Of a stretch of 59,580 nucleotides of DNA, positions 1 to 7,209 are shown piece after piece. The translations under genes and the position numbers were made by a program. Where the stretch lies: NCBI GenBank assembly GCA_964551875.1, contig CAZKEV010000008.1, positions 1 through 59,580 of the forward strand. The letters are read 5' to 3'. The notes under the pieces were generated by a model, which made no database searches, was not told the origin of the DNA, and worked only from the letters and a program-made list of their open reading frames with translations. Position 1 is the stretch's first letter, and each line of letters opens with the position of its first letter. This DNA is from JACTUA01 sp964551875. Its GTDB lineage: Archaea > Halobacteriota > Methanomicrobia > Methanomicrobiales > JACTUA01.

Positions 1-1221
1 TTCATAAGTTCCACCTATGATGATCTGAAGAGGCACAGAGAGGCGGTCTGGCGTGGATTGCAGGATCTTGGGATAGATACCAGTGGAATGGAACTTTTTG
101 GTGCAAGGCCCGAAATATCCCTTGATCTTTCCCTCCTGGAGCTGGCCGATTGCAGGGTGTATATTGGGATTATAGGCATGCACTATGGATCCATTGATGA
201 AAAAACCGGAAAGTCCATTGTTCAACTTGAATATGAGAAAGCATTGGAGAAGCAGTTAGAGATTCGAATATACTTGATTCATGAAGGAGAAGGGGTTATA
301 AAACCCCTTCAAGGTGAATGTGAACATACAGATAAACTCAATGCATTCAAGGATCGGTTAAAGCATAACCATACGTGTAGTTTTTATAAAAATGAACAAG
401 ATCTCACAGAACAGATTAAGGATGACTTGCAGCGATTGATCCGTGAGATGGGTCTGGTTGTCCAGGCATCTAAGAAATTTGTGAATGCCACCATCAACCA
501 TCCAACCCTTGCTCGAGGAGACGCACTCGTCATTTCGGGAACTGTTACGGGAGCCCCTTCGAAAGGAATTGCAGTGTGGATTATAGGAGATAGTTTTCAT
601 TCTCGTAATACCGTCCTGGTCGAATCCAATGGTGGCTTCCAATATACTCTACTCCCAGAGATCTCTGAAAGAATGGAGACAGGGCAGTACTATGTTGTTA
701 TTCAACATCCCATGGAAAATGGCAGGTTTGACGTGTTCCCGATTACATCGGGAGAAGGGACCCTGGTTAAGAATACTGCCGATGACCGATCTTTCATCAT
801 TGATGGTAAAGGTGCATTGAGAGGCACAAAAGCTGTTGAAGCATTAGCAGGAATGTTCAATAACGCAAATATTGACGATGTCTCTCTTAAATTACCATTT
901 TTCATTCAAGATCCGGTCATCAGAATTGATCCCATCAGCGATAAGAACGTTGGAGAGACCTTCAACATTTCTGGAATAACCAATCTGAGTGAAGAAGATG
1001 AATTATATGTCGAAATAACACCGTCTGCTAAAAAGAAGTTCTTTTCGGTTGAAGGTTTAAAAATGCTGGCAAGTATCAGAAAAGGTGAAATGGGTGAGAA
1101 TAGATGGTCAACAGATATTGCCGGTGTGTTAACGAAGCCTCAAGAATATGAAGTGAAGGTCATGTCTCATAAAGGAATATTTGCGACAGCTAAATTCTCA
1201 ATAAGATGGAGGGACGCATAA
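1..1221 (+). CDS. DUF4062 protein with C-terminal S-layer-like beta-sandwich domains (5' end outside window)
   Basis: The reading frame is open from base 1, so the true start lies upstream; 406 residues are visible. The first ~125 residues carry DUF4062 hallmarks: FISSTYDDL at the very start, then GMELFGARPE, then YIGIIGMHYGS followed by SIVQLEYEKALEK. DUF4062 is a Rossmann-like module usually found at the N-terminus of STAND NTPases and other conflict or signalling proteins. After it come two beta-rich segments; the second (RIDPISDKNVGETFNISG through KPQEYEVKV) matches in pattern the repeat of methanomicrobial S-layer proteins. No signal peptide or membrane helix is visible, but the N-terminus is missing. 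The gene is clearly more AT-rich than the pdx operon beside it, suggesting separate ancestry. Function is unknown; sensing or conflict is an inference from DUF4062. Confidence 0.75.
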   Translation, partial: FISSTYDDLKRHREAVWRGLQDLGIDTSGMELFGARPEISLDLSLLELADCRVYIGIIGMHYGSIDEKTGKSIVQLEYEKALEKQLEIRIYLIHEGEGVIKPLQGECEHTDKLNAFKDRLKHNHTCSFYKNEQDLTEQIKDDLQRLIREMGLVVQASKKFVNATINHPTLARGDALVISGTVTGAPSKGIAVWIIGDSFHSRNTVLVESNGGFQYTLLPEISERMETGQYYVVIQHPMENGRFDVFPITSGEGTLVKNTADDRSFIIDGKGALRGTKAVEALAGMFNNANIDDVSLKLPFFIQDPVIRIDPISDKNVGETFNISGITNLSEEDELYVEITPSAKKKFFSVEGLKMLASIRKGEMGENRWSTDIAGVLTKPQEYEVKVMSHKGIFATAKFSIRWRDA

Positions 1222-1381
1222 AAAATCTAAATTTAAGGGTGATATGAATTTATATCTTCATTTGAGGAGAAAATTATTCCATCTTTGTTCTCATCGTAAC
1301 AATTTGGCCTATAAAATACTATTTTATTGAATCTTTTTCAGAATTTGATAACTTTGTTCTACAAAATAACGATGGAGAAGA

Positions 1382-1966
1382 TTATCCCAGCGCCTCCAGG
1401 AACCTCCGGTGCAGCCTCGTGTCCTCGGATAACTCCGGGTGGAACGCGAAGCCCCATCGCTTTCCCTGCCGGACAGCCACCGGTGCCCCGTCCACCTCGG
1501 CGAGCACCTCTACCCCATTCCCGATGCGCGAGATGACCGGGGACCGGATAAAGACTGCATGGAACGGCGCATCAAGGCCCTTCATCGCAAGGTTTGCCTC
1601 GAAGGAGTCCTTCTGCCGGCCGAAGGCGTTCCGCTCCACGTCGATGTCAAGGAGCCCGAGGGGCTTCACCCGTGAATCAGGTACCCCCTTCGCCATCAGG
1701 ATGAGGCCGGCACACGTGGCGAATATCCCTCCCTGAAACTCCTCCAGGGGCCTTCTCATCCCGTTCCGGTCGATCAGCCGTGAGATGGTGGTGGACTCAC
1801 CGCCGGGGATGGCGAGGCCGTCGCAGGAAGGGATCTGGTCAGGCCTCCTGACCGTGATGACCTCGGATCCTTCAGAGAGGCCCGATTCGGCAAGGGCCCT
1901 CCTGAAGGCCCCGACATGCTCCGAGACATCCCCCTGGAGAGCGAGGACGCCGATCCTAACGCCCAC
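1382..1966 (-). CDS. pdxT: Pyridoxal 5'-phosphate synthase glutaminase subunit PdxT
   Basis: Class I glutaminase that hydrolyses glutamine and passes ammonia to PdxS for pyridoxal phosphate synthesis in the DXP-independent pathway. The 194-residue length is normal for the family. Visible features are the start MGVRIGVLALQGDVSEH, the PGGES oxyanion-strand motif at residues 54-58, the nucleophile Cys85 in FATCAGLIL, and the His176/Glu178 pair in FHPELS that completes the triad. It overlaps the end of pdxS by 11 bases and is the last gene of the minus-strand purA-to-pdxT operon, which suggests coupled translation with its partner subunit. Confidence 0.96.
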   Translation of the reverse strand: MGVRIGVLALQGDVSEHVGAFRRALAESGLSEGSEVITVRRPDQIPSCDGLAIPGGESTTISRLIDRNGMRRPLEEFQGGIFATCAGLILMAKGVPDSRVKPLGLLDIDVERNAFGRQKDSFEANLAMKGLDAPFHAVFIRSPVISRIGNGVEVLAEVDGAPVAVRQGKRWGFAFHPELSEDTRLHRRFLEALG

Positions 1967-2852
1967 GGTACTGGAGCACCTCGTCCGGTTTGAGGAGGTG
2001 GATGTCGAGGCCCTTCATCGCCTCGCCCAGGTTCCGCGAGACCTCGGCGATGGTGCGGGGATCGTCGTAGTGGTTCACGGCCTCGACGATGGACTTGGCC
2101 ATCAGCTGCGGGTTCTGGGAGAGGAAGATCCCCGACCCGACAAAGACCCCGTCAGCCCCGAGCTGCATCATCATCGCTGCATCGGACGGGGTGGCTATTC
2201 CCCCTGCCGAGAAGTTCACGACCGGGAGCCGCCCGCGCTTTGCCGTCTCGAGGACGAGACCAGACGGGGCCTCGATCTCCCGCGCCCGGTCCATCATCTC
2301 CTGGGTGGACTTCCCCTGGAGGGCGCGGATCTCCCCCATGATGTTCCTCATGTGCCTGACCGCCTCCACGACGTTCCCTGTCCCGGCCTCGCCCTTGGTC
2401 CGGATCATGGCAGCCCCCTCGTCGATCCGGCGGAGGGCCTCCCCCAGGTCCCGGGCGCCGCAGACAAAGGGCACCGTGAACTTGCTCTTGTCGATATGGA
2501 ACTGCTCGTCGGCGGGCGTCAGCACCTCGCTCTCGTCGATCATGTCCACCCCGAGGACCTCGAGGATCTGGGCCTCCACGAAATGGCCGATCCTCACCTT
2601 GGCCATGACCGGGATGGAGACCCTGTCCATGATCTCCGTGATCCGGGCAGGGTCGGCCATCCGCGCGACCCCCCCTGCCTTCCTGATATCCGCCGGCACC
2701 CGCTCCAGGGCCATGACGGCCACCGCCCCGGCCTCCTCCGCGATCGCCGCCTGCTCGGCGTTCACCACGTCCATGATGACCCCTCCTTTCTGCATGGACG
2801 CGAAGCCGCGCTTGAGGAGCTCTGTGCCGAACCTCAGTTCCTCCAGCTTCAT
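1956..2852 (-). CDS. pdxS: Pyridoxal 5'-phosphate synthase lyase subunit PdxS
   Basis: Synthase subunit that condenses ribose 5-phosphate, glyceraldehyde 3-phosphate and ammonia into pyridoxal phosphate. The protein is 298 residues, as usual for the family, and starts MKLEELRFGTELLKRGFA. The TIM-barrel signature residues are visible: Asp28 in VIMDVVNAEQAA and Lys85 in PVMAKVRIGHFVEA, which correspond to the substrate-binding Asp and Schiff-base Lys of the family. The glycine-rich phosphate site VNFSAGGIATPSDAAMMMQLGADGVFVGSG is intact. It sits between cobD (19-base gap) and pdxT (overlap) in a minus-strand operon, so the complete PLP synthase is encoded together. Confidence 0.97.
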   Translation of the reverse strand: MKLEELRFGTELLKRGFASMQKGGVIMDVVNAEQAAIAEEAGAVAVMALERVPADIRKAGGVARMADPARITEIMDRVSIPVMAKVRIGHFVEAQILEVLGVDMIDESEVLTPADEQFHIDKSKFTVPFVCGARDLGEALRRIDEGAAMIRTKGEAGTGNVVEAVRHMRNIMGEIRALQGKSTQEMMDRAREIEAPSGLVLETAKRGRLPVVNFSAGGIATPSDAAMMMQLGADGVFVGSGIFLSQNPQLMAKSIVEAVNHYDDPRTIAEVSRNLGEAMKGLDIHLLKPDEVLQYRGR

Positions 2853-2871
2853 AGCATGCTACATACGCAGG

Positions 2872-3786
2872 TTAACCCAATAAAAATAGCGCGGAGACGA
2901 GGATGCCGGAGAGGAGGAGGGTCGTCACCCGCACGGCGCGGATGATCTCCCGGCCCCCTTCTTCCAGGCTCTTCTCTGCTGCTCCCATGGTGTAGACGCC
3001 GGGCTTCTCGAACTGGACCCCGATCCCCCCGGCCATGATGGCCATGGGGATCCCCCCGTTTTGCCCGGGCCGCTTCCGTGCATCCTTCCTGAGGGCGGAG
3101 AGCGCCGGCCCGAGCCTCCCCTTCACCCCGAAGTAGGCAAGGAGGATGAGCCCGGTCAGCCGCGCCGGAACCCAGGTGAGGATATCATCCATCCGGGCTG
3201 AAAACCACCCGATCTGCCCGCGCTGGTCGCGGTAGCCGAGCATGGCGTCCATGGTATTTGACGCGCGGTAGAAGGCGGCTGCGGCGAGGCCGAGTCCGAA
3301 GGGGGAGAAGAGGGCGAAGAAGAGGAGGGGCGCGGTGATGCTGTCCACCAGGTTCTCGGATACCGACTCATAGGCTGCGGAGAGGGTCTCCTCCCGGGAG
3401 AGGGCCTTCGTGTTCCGGCTCACCATCCTTCCTGCGGCCTCCCGCCCCTTATCCAGGTTTTCTTTCACCCCCGCCTCCACTGCGCGGGCATGCTCCTCCA
3501 GGGCCCGCCAGGCGAATGTTATCTTCAGGAGAAAGGGGCCGAGGAGAAGAGCAGCAAGGAACGGTGCGAACCGGTCCACAAGGACGAAGGGAAGGGCAAA
3601 GAGGCACGCGGTCCCGATCCCACAGATGGCCCCGGCAACTTTCTGGGTCCCCGGGCTCCAGCGGCGCGGCTCCCCCCACCAGCCGATGAGACGCCCAAGA
3701 AGGGCGACGGGGTGATAACGGCTCGGCGGATCTCCGAGGATCCTGTCCACGCCCAGGGACGCGGCGAGGACTAACCCTGCAGCCAT
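2872..3786 (-). CDS. cobD: Adenosylcobinamide-phosphate synthase (CbiB/CobD family)
   Basis: Integral membrane enzyme of cobamide biosynthesis that joins adenosylcobyric acid to the aminopropanol (phosphate) arm. The start at 3786 gives MAAGLVLAASLGVDRILGDPPSRYHP, the typical CbiB N-terminus; the longer open frame upstream reads through the neighbouring gene and is rejected. Hallmarks are DRILGDP...HPVALLGRLI, the motif ESVSENLVDSITAPLLFFALF, and YRASNTMDAMLGYR. Several hydrophobic segments are visible along its 304 residues. It overlaps the small membrane-protein gene upstream by 16 bases and lies in the purA-pdxT operon. Cobamides are needed for the methyl transfer step of methanogenesis. 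Confidence 0.93.
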   Translation of the reverse strand: MAAGLVLAASLGVDRILGDPPSRYHPVALLGRLIGWWGEPRRWSPGTQKVAGAICGIGTACLFALPFVLVDRFAPFLAALLLGPFLLKITFAWRALEEHARAVEAGVKENLDKGREAAGRMVSRNTKALSREETLSAAYESVSENLVDSITAPLLFFALFSPFGLGLAAAAFYRASNTMDAMLGYRDQRGQIGWFSARMDDILTWVPARLTGLILLAYFGVKGRLGPALSALRKDARKRPGQNGGIPMAIMAGGIGVQFEKPGVYTMGAAEKSLEEGGREIIRAVRVTTLLLSGILVSALFLLG

Positions 3787-4286
3787 GGGATGAGGAGACC
3801 ACCGAGGAGAACGAAGAAGGCGAGGTCCTTGAGGAGGCCCAATCCGGGCAGAAAGGAGGCCGCGTACAGGAGGAGGCCTGCCGCGACGGGCACCACTCGG
3901 GGCCAGGGCACCTTGAGCCCTTCGGGTTTCTTCTCCCACTTCTTCTCGACATGCTCGGGCAGGGGCTTCCGGACGATGACCTTCATCTCACACTTCGTTC
4001 TCCCGTAGCCGGTCACCACTTCGATGGAGAAAGCCCCCTCTGCTGCATCCTCGAAGATGGGGATCTCGTACTCGGTCTGGCCCTGGATAAAGAGGTTCTC
4101 GTGGGTGAAGGAGGTGAACCTGGCCGGGTTCATGGCAGAGAGGCTGACATGGAGGGGGTGGCCGTGGTTATTGAAGGAGAGGACCAGGCTCTTCCCTGCC
4201 TCGGCCTGGACCTGGGCCGGGAGCTCGATGGAGTTGATGGCCTTCCTGTTCAGGTGGATCTCGCATGCACCCATGATCTCCCTCAC
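3771..4286 (-). CDS. Archaeal conserved protein with beta-rich domain and C-terminal membrane hairpin (DUF7524-like)
   Basis: A 171-residue protein; an internal Met at 4274 (MGACEIHLNRKAINSIE) may be the true start, since family-like sequence begins there. The N-terminal ~110 residues look like a beta-sandwich (IELPAQVQAEAGKSLVLSFNNHGHPLHVSLS and the strand VIVRKPLP). The C-terminus has two hydrophobic helices (VVPVAAGLLLYAASFLPGLGLL and LAFFVLLGGLLIPWL) that would form a membrane hairpin. The pattern resembles an uncharacterised archaeal family that I recall as DUF7524; this is recognition from memory only. It overlaps the Trm112-like gene and cobD within the operon. The biochemical role is unknown. 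Confidence 0.8.
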   Translation of the reverse strand: MREIMGACEIHLNRKAINSIELPAQVQAEAGKSLVLSFNNHGHPLHVSLSAMNPARFTSFTHENLFIQGQTEYEIPIFEDAAEGAFSIEVVTGYGRTKCEMKVIVRKPLPEHVEKKWEKKPEGLKVPWPRVVPVAAGLLLYAASFLPGLGLLKDLAFFVLLGGLLIPWLQG

Positions 4287-4468
4287 TCCCCCTTCGGTTC
4301 TTTCGGGATGAGGTCAGGAATCCCGTCGGTGATCGGGTACTCGACCGAGCAGGCCCCGCAGAAGAGCCCCCCCTCGAGTATCTCCTCCCCTTCCTCATCG
4401 GTGGTCCGGAGAGCAAGATCCCCCTTGCAGACCGGGCAGCAGAGGATATCGAGGAGCGATCTCCTCAT
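4283..4468 (-). CDS. Trm112-like zinc-ribbon protein
   Basis: A 61-residue protein starting MRRSLLDILCCPVCKGDL. It has two Cys pairs (CPVC near residue 11 and CGAC near residue 37) and ends YPITDGIPDLIPKEP, the diagnostic Trm112 pattern. Trm112 is a small activator that binds and stabilises class I methyltransferases acting on tRNA, rRNA and release factors; that role is known for eukaryotes and haloarchaea and is inferred here. The start overlaps the purA stop codon (ATGA arrangement), and its own end overlaps the next gene, so translation is probably coupled in the purA operon. Confidence 0.88.
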   Translation of the reverse strand: MRRSLLDILCCPVCKGDLALRTTDEEGEEILEGGLFCGACSVEYPITDGIPDLIPKEPKGE

Positions 4469-5475
4469 AGCTCCTTCCTCAGGTCGATGATATGGGAGAT
4501 ATCAGGCCCAGTGGAGATGAGGCTCACGGGGGCACCGATATCATCCTCTGCTTTCTTTATGAACTCCTTTGCGACCTTCGAGAGCTTGTTGTAGTCCGAG
4601 CACCCGAAGCAGTCTGGGTCGATCCGGTCGATGCCGGTGATTGCGGCCTGGGTGCATCCGTTGATCATGGCCGAGTACCGGGCCCTCTCCCCGTCCCAGT
4701 TCCCGATCCTCCTCGGCCGGTGGGTCACGGTCCCGAACTCCTCGATCCCGAGTTCATGGGCTTCTTCGGGGGTCATCTCGGTGGAGAAAGGCCCCTCCCC
4801 CACCCGGGTCGGGTAAGCCTTGAAGACCGCGATCACGTCGTTGATCCGGGTCGGGCCGACCCCGTTATCCGCGGCTATCTGGGAGGCCGAGGTGTCCTTG
4901 GAGGTCACGTAGGGGTAGGTGCCGAAGTAGAGGGAGATGTAGAACCCCTGGGTACCCTCGATGAGGACGAACTCCCCGTCGTCCAGAGACTCGTTGATCT
5001 CAGCGGGGACGTCCATCAGATACTCCGAGAGCTCGGGGACGTCCTTTGCCTGCCGGCCGATGCGCATGACCCGGTCGGCATTGGCCGGGCCGCAACCGGT
5101 GCCGGTGGATCCGATGGTCTTTGAGAGGTGGTCGCTCCCCTTGTCCCGCTGGATGTGTGCTTCGTCGATGATCCCGCACCGCTCATCGACAAAAGCCCTC
5201 CCCTTCACCCCCAGGAGGTCCACCTCGTGGAGGAAGACCCTCGGGTCCACGAGGACCCCTGTCCCGATACAGAGAAGAGCCTCCTCGTACACGAAGCCGC
5301 TCGGCACCATCCTGACCCCGTAGGTCTTGTCGCCGATGTTGACCGTGTGCCCGGCATTCGGGCCGACACCGCCCCGGGAGATGATGGCCGGCCGGTCCCG
5401 CCGGGCGATGTGTGCCACGATCTTTCCCTTCCCCTCGTCGCCGAAGAAACCCCCCACGATGATTGTGCAGGCCAT
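4465..5475 (-). CDS. purA: Adenylosuccinate synthase
   Basis: Converts IMP and aspartate to adenylosuccinate with GTP, the first committed step of AMP synthesis. The start at 5475 (MACTIIVGGFFGDEGKGK) puts the GTP-binding GDEGKGK loop at residues 12-18; the open frame extending further upstream has no homology-like sequence. NAGHTVN, STGTGCGPANADRVMR and the C-terminal STGPDISHIIDL are visible. At 336 residues it matches the short archaeal form rather than the ~430-residue bacterial one. It is the first gene of the minus-strand operon running to pdxT, and its upstream region is shared with the divergent amidotransferase gene. Confidence 0.96.
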   Translation of the reverse strand: MACTIIVGGFFGDEGKGKIVAHIARRDRPAIISRGGVGPNAGHTVNIGDKTYGVRMVPSGFVYEEALLCIGTGVLVDPRVFLHEVDLLGVKGRAFVDERCGIIDEAHIQRDKGSDHLSKTIGSTGTGCGPANADRVMRIGRQAKDVPELSEYLMDVPAEINESLDDGEFVLIEGTQGFYISLYFGTYPYVTSKDTSASQIAADNGVGPTRINDVIAVFKAYPTRVGEGPFSTEMTPEEAHELGIEEFGTVTHRPRRIGNWDGERARYSAMINGCTQAAITGIDRIDPDCFGCSDYNKLSKVAKEFIKKAEDDIGAPVSLISTGPDISHIIDLRKEL

Positions 5476-5664
5476 TGTTAGATCATATAGAATAAGGGAT
5501 GATGGGATTAAAGGTTTATGATGCGAGAACGTCACAGGATGGATCGATCTCCGACGGTATGATGAGGAGGCGGTTCGTCCCTGCCCGGCGTGTTTCCACA
5601 CATCCCCCCAGATGAAGGTAAGGTTTTAGCCGATTCATCCCCCATCCTGAACCGGTAAGCCCGC

Positions 5665-6339
5665 ATGAAAACCAAGGGGATGAAGGTTGCCATCTTCCAG
5701 CATATGGAGACCGAAGGCCCGGGATTCTTCCCGGAGATCCTGGGATCGAGGGGTATTTCCTGTGAGATCCATAGGTTATACGATACGGGCGAGCTCCCCG
5801 CAGGGATCTCCTCTCCCCTCATCATCATGGGGGGAGGAATGTCCGTCCATGACGAGAAGGAGTTCCCCTTCCTCATAGGGGAGAAGGAGATCATCCGGCG
5901 GTATTTCCGCGAGGGGAGGCCGGTGGTCGGGATATGCCTCGGGGCGCAGCTCATCGCGGACGCAGCGGGGTCACGGGTGTATCCTGGCACCAGGGAGTTC
6001 GGGTGGTGCAGGATCGCGAGGGAGAGCCCGGATTATTTTCAGGGGTTCCCCGACCGGATGAAGGTCTTCCAGTTCCACGGCGATACATTCGACCTGCCCG
6101 GGGGTGCGGTCCTCCTCTGGAAGGGCGTCGAGGTGAAACACCAGATGTTCCTCCTTGGGAGTGCAGCGGGCGTCCAGTTCCACCCCGAGATCACGCTCCC
6201 TCTCATCAGGGCGTGGACAAAGGAGCGTCCCGCACAGGAGATCGAGAGACTCGTCGCCGAATCCTCCCGGAACATCACCCTCTCCCATGCCTTCTGCGAA
6301 GAGCTGGTGGACCGGTTCCTCCTGCAGGGGATACGATGA
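5665..6339 (+). CDS. Class I glutamine amidotransferase (GMP synthase-like, stand-alone)
   Basis: A 224-residue stand-alone GATase1 domain. The catalytic nucleophile is the Cys in RPVVGICLGAQLIADAAG, and the His/Glu pair is in VQFHPEITLPL. It resembles the GMP-synthase amidotransferase domain but has no synthetase partner gene nearby. FHGDTFDLPGGAVLLWKG is a segment typical of the GuaA-like proteins annotated as glutamine amidotransferases with unknown acceptor. An alternative start lies at 5680 (MKVAIFQHMETEGPG), which fits the family N-terminus equally well. The end overlaps the HAD phosphatase start by an ATGA arrangement, indicating cotranscription. The substrate cannot be told from sequence. 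Confidence 0.9.
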   Translation: MKTKGMKVAIFQHMETEGPGFFPEILGSRGISCEIHRLYDTGELPAGISSPLIIMGGGMSVHDEKEFPFLIGEKEIIRRYFREGRPVVGICLGAQLIADAAGSRVYPGTREFGWCRIARESPDYFQGFPDRMKVFQFHGDTFDLPGGAVLLWKGVEVKHQMFLLGSAAGVQFHPEITLPLIRAWTKERPAQEIERLVAESSRNITLSHAFCEELVDRFLLQGIR

Positions 6340-7112
6340 AGGAGATCCTGGGTCTTCTCCTTGACCTTGATGGGGTTCTCTACGTGGGTAACCAGCCCGT
6401 TCCTGGAGCGGTGGAAGCCCTCCATTACCTGCGGGGACGGGGTTGCCCCGTCCGTTTCGTCTCCAACTCAACAAGGCGATCCCGCGCCTCGGTAGCCGGC
6501 AGGCTCAAAGCGTTGGGGTTCCCCATCGATGAACACGAGATACTCACACCGGCTGTTGTAGCGGCATCCATGCTGAGGAAGGAAGGGAAGACTGCCTTTC
6601 TCGTCACCATGGGCGATGCCCACCGGGACTTTGAGGATGCGGGCATCTCGGTGACAGGGGATCACCCCGATGCCGTGGTTATCGGGGACGCGGGCGACTG
6701 CTTCACCTACGAGCTTCTCAACCGGGCCATGCGGATGATCCTCTCGGGTGCCGCTCTCGTCGCCCTCGAGAGGGATCGCACCTGGATGGGGACGGATGGG
6801 CTCATGCTCTCGGCCGGCCCCTTCGTCACGGCCCTTGAGTACGCAACAGGGAAGGAGGCAATATGCGTGGGGAAGCCGTCCCCTGGTTTCTTCTCTACCG
6901 CCCTTGAAGGCCTAGGTGTCCCTGCCTCCATGGCTGCCATGGTCGGCGATGATATCGAGACCGATATCGGCGGAGCACAGCGGTGCGGGATGCAGGGGAT
7001 CCTGGTTCGGACCGGGAAGTTCCGGGAGGATCTTCTGGCCTCCTCCGGTGTAATCCCGGACTTCGTCATCGATTCCGTTGCCGATCTAATACATCTGATA
7101 ATAGATTCTTGA
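6336..7112 (+). CDS. HAD-IIA family sugar/polyol phosphatase-like hydrolase (NagD/LHPP type)
   Basis: A 258-residue HAD hydrolase. Motif I is LLLDLDGVLYVGNQPVPGA with the nucleophile and acid Asp; motif II lies in VRFVSNSTRRSR; motif III is the Lys of GKPSPGFF; motif IV is MVGDDIETDIGGAQRCGM. The middle cap region fits class IIA, as in NagD, p-nitrophenyl phosphatases and LHPP. Its start ATG overlaps the stop of the amidotransferase. The likely reaction is hydrolysis of a small phosphate ester; the substrate is unknown. It is the last GC-rich gene before the AT-rich island. Confidence 0.92.
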   Translation: MKEILGLLLDLDGVLYVGNQPVPGAVEALHYLRGRGCPVRFVSNSTRRSRASVAGRLKALGFPIDEHEILTPAVVAASMLRKEGKTAFLVTMGDAHRDFEDAGISVTGDHPDAVVIGDAGDCFTYELLNRAMRMILSGAALVALERDRTWMGTDGLMLSAGPFVTALEYATGKEAICVGKPSPGFFSTALEGLGVPASMAAMVGDDIETDIGGAQRCGMQGILVRTGKFREDLLASSGVIPDFVIDSVADLIHLIIDS

Positions 7113-7209
7113 GAAATTAGGCTTATATTGGGTATTATCAATGAATTATTGCGAGAGAAAGTTATTTATTAACTAGATAAGAGATAATCCGTTAAATAGG
7201 GCTTTTTCT

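Noticed and set aside
2872..3939. CobD starting at 3939 with a 51-residue N-terminal extension
   Set aside because: The extension is Arg/Pro/Gly-rich, lies opposite the neighbour's coding sequence in another frame, and the family N-terminus begins at 3786.
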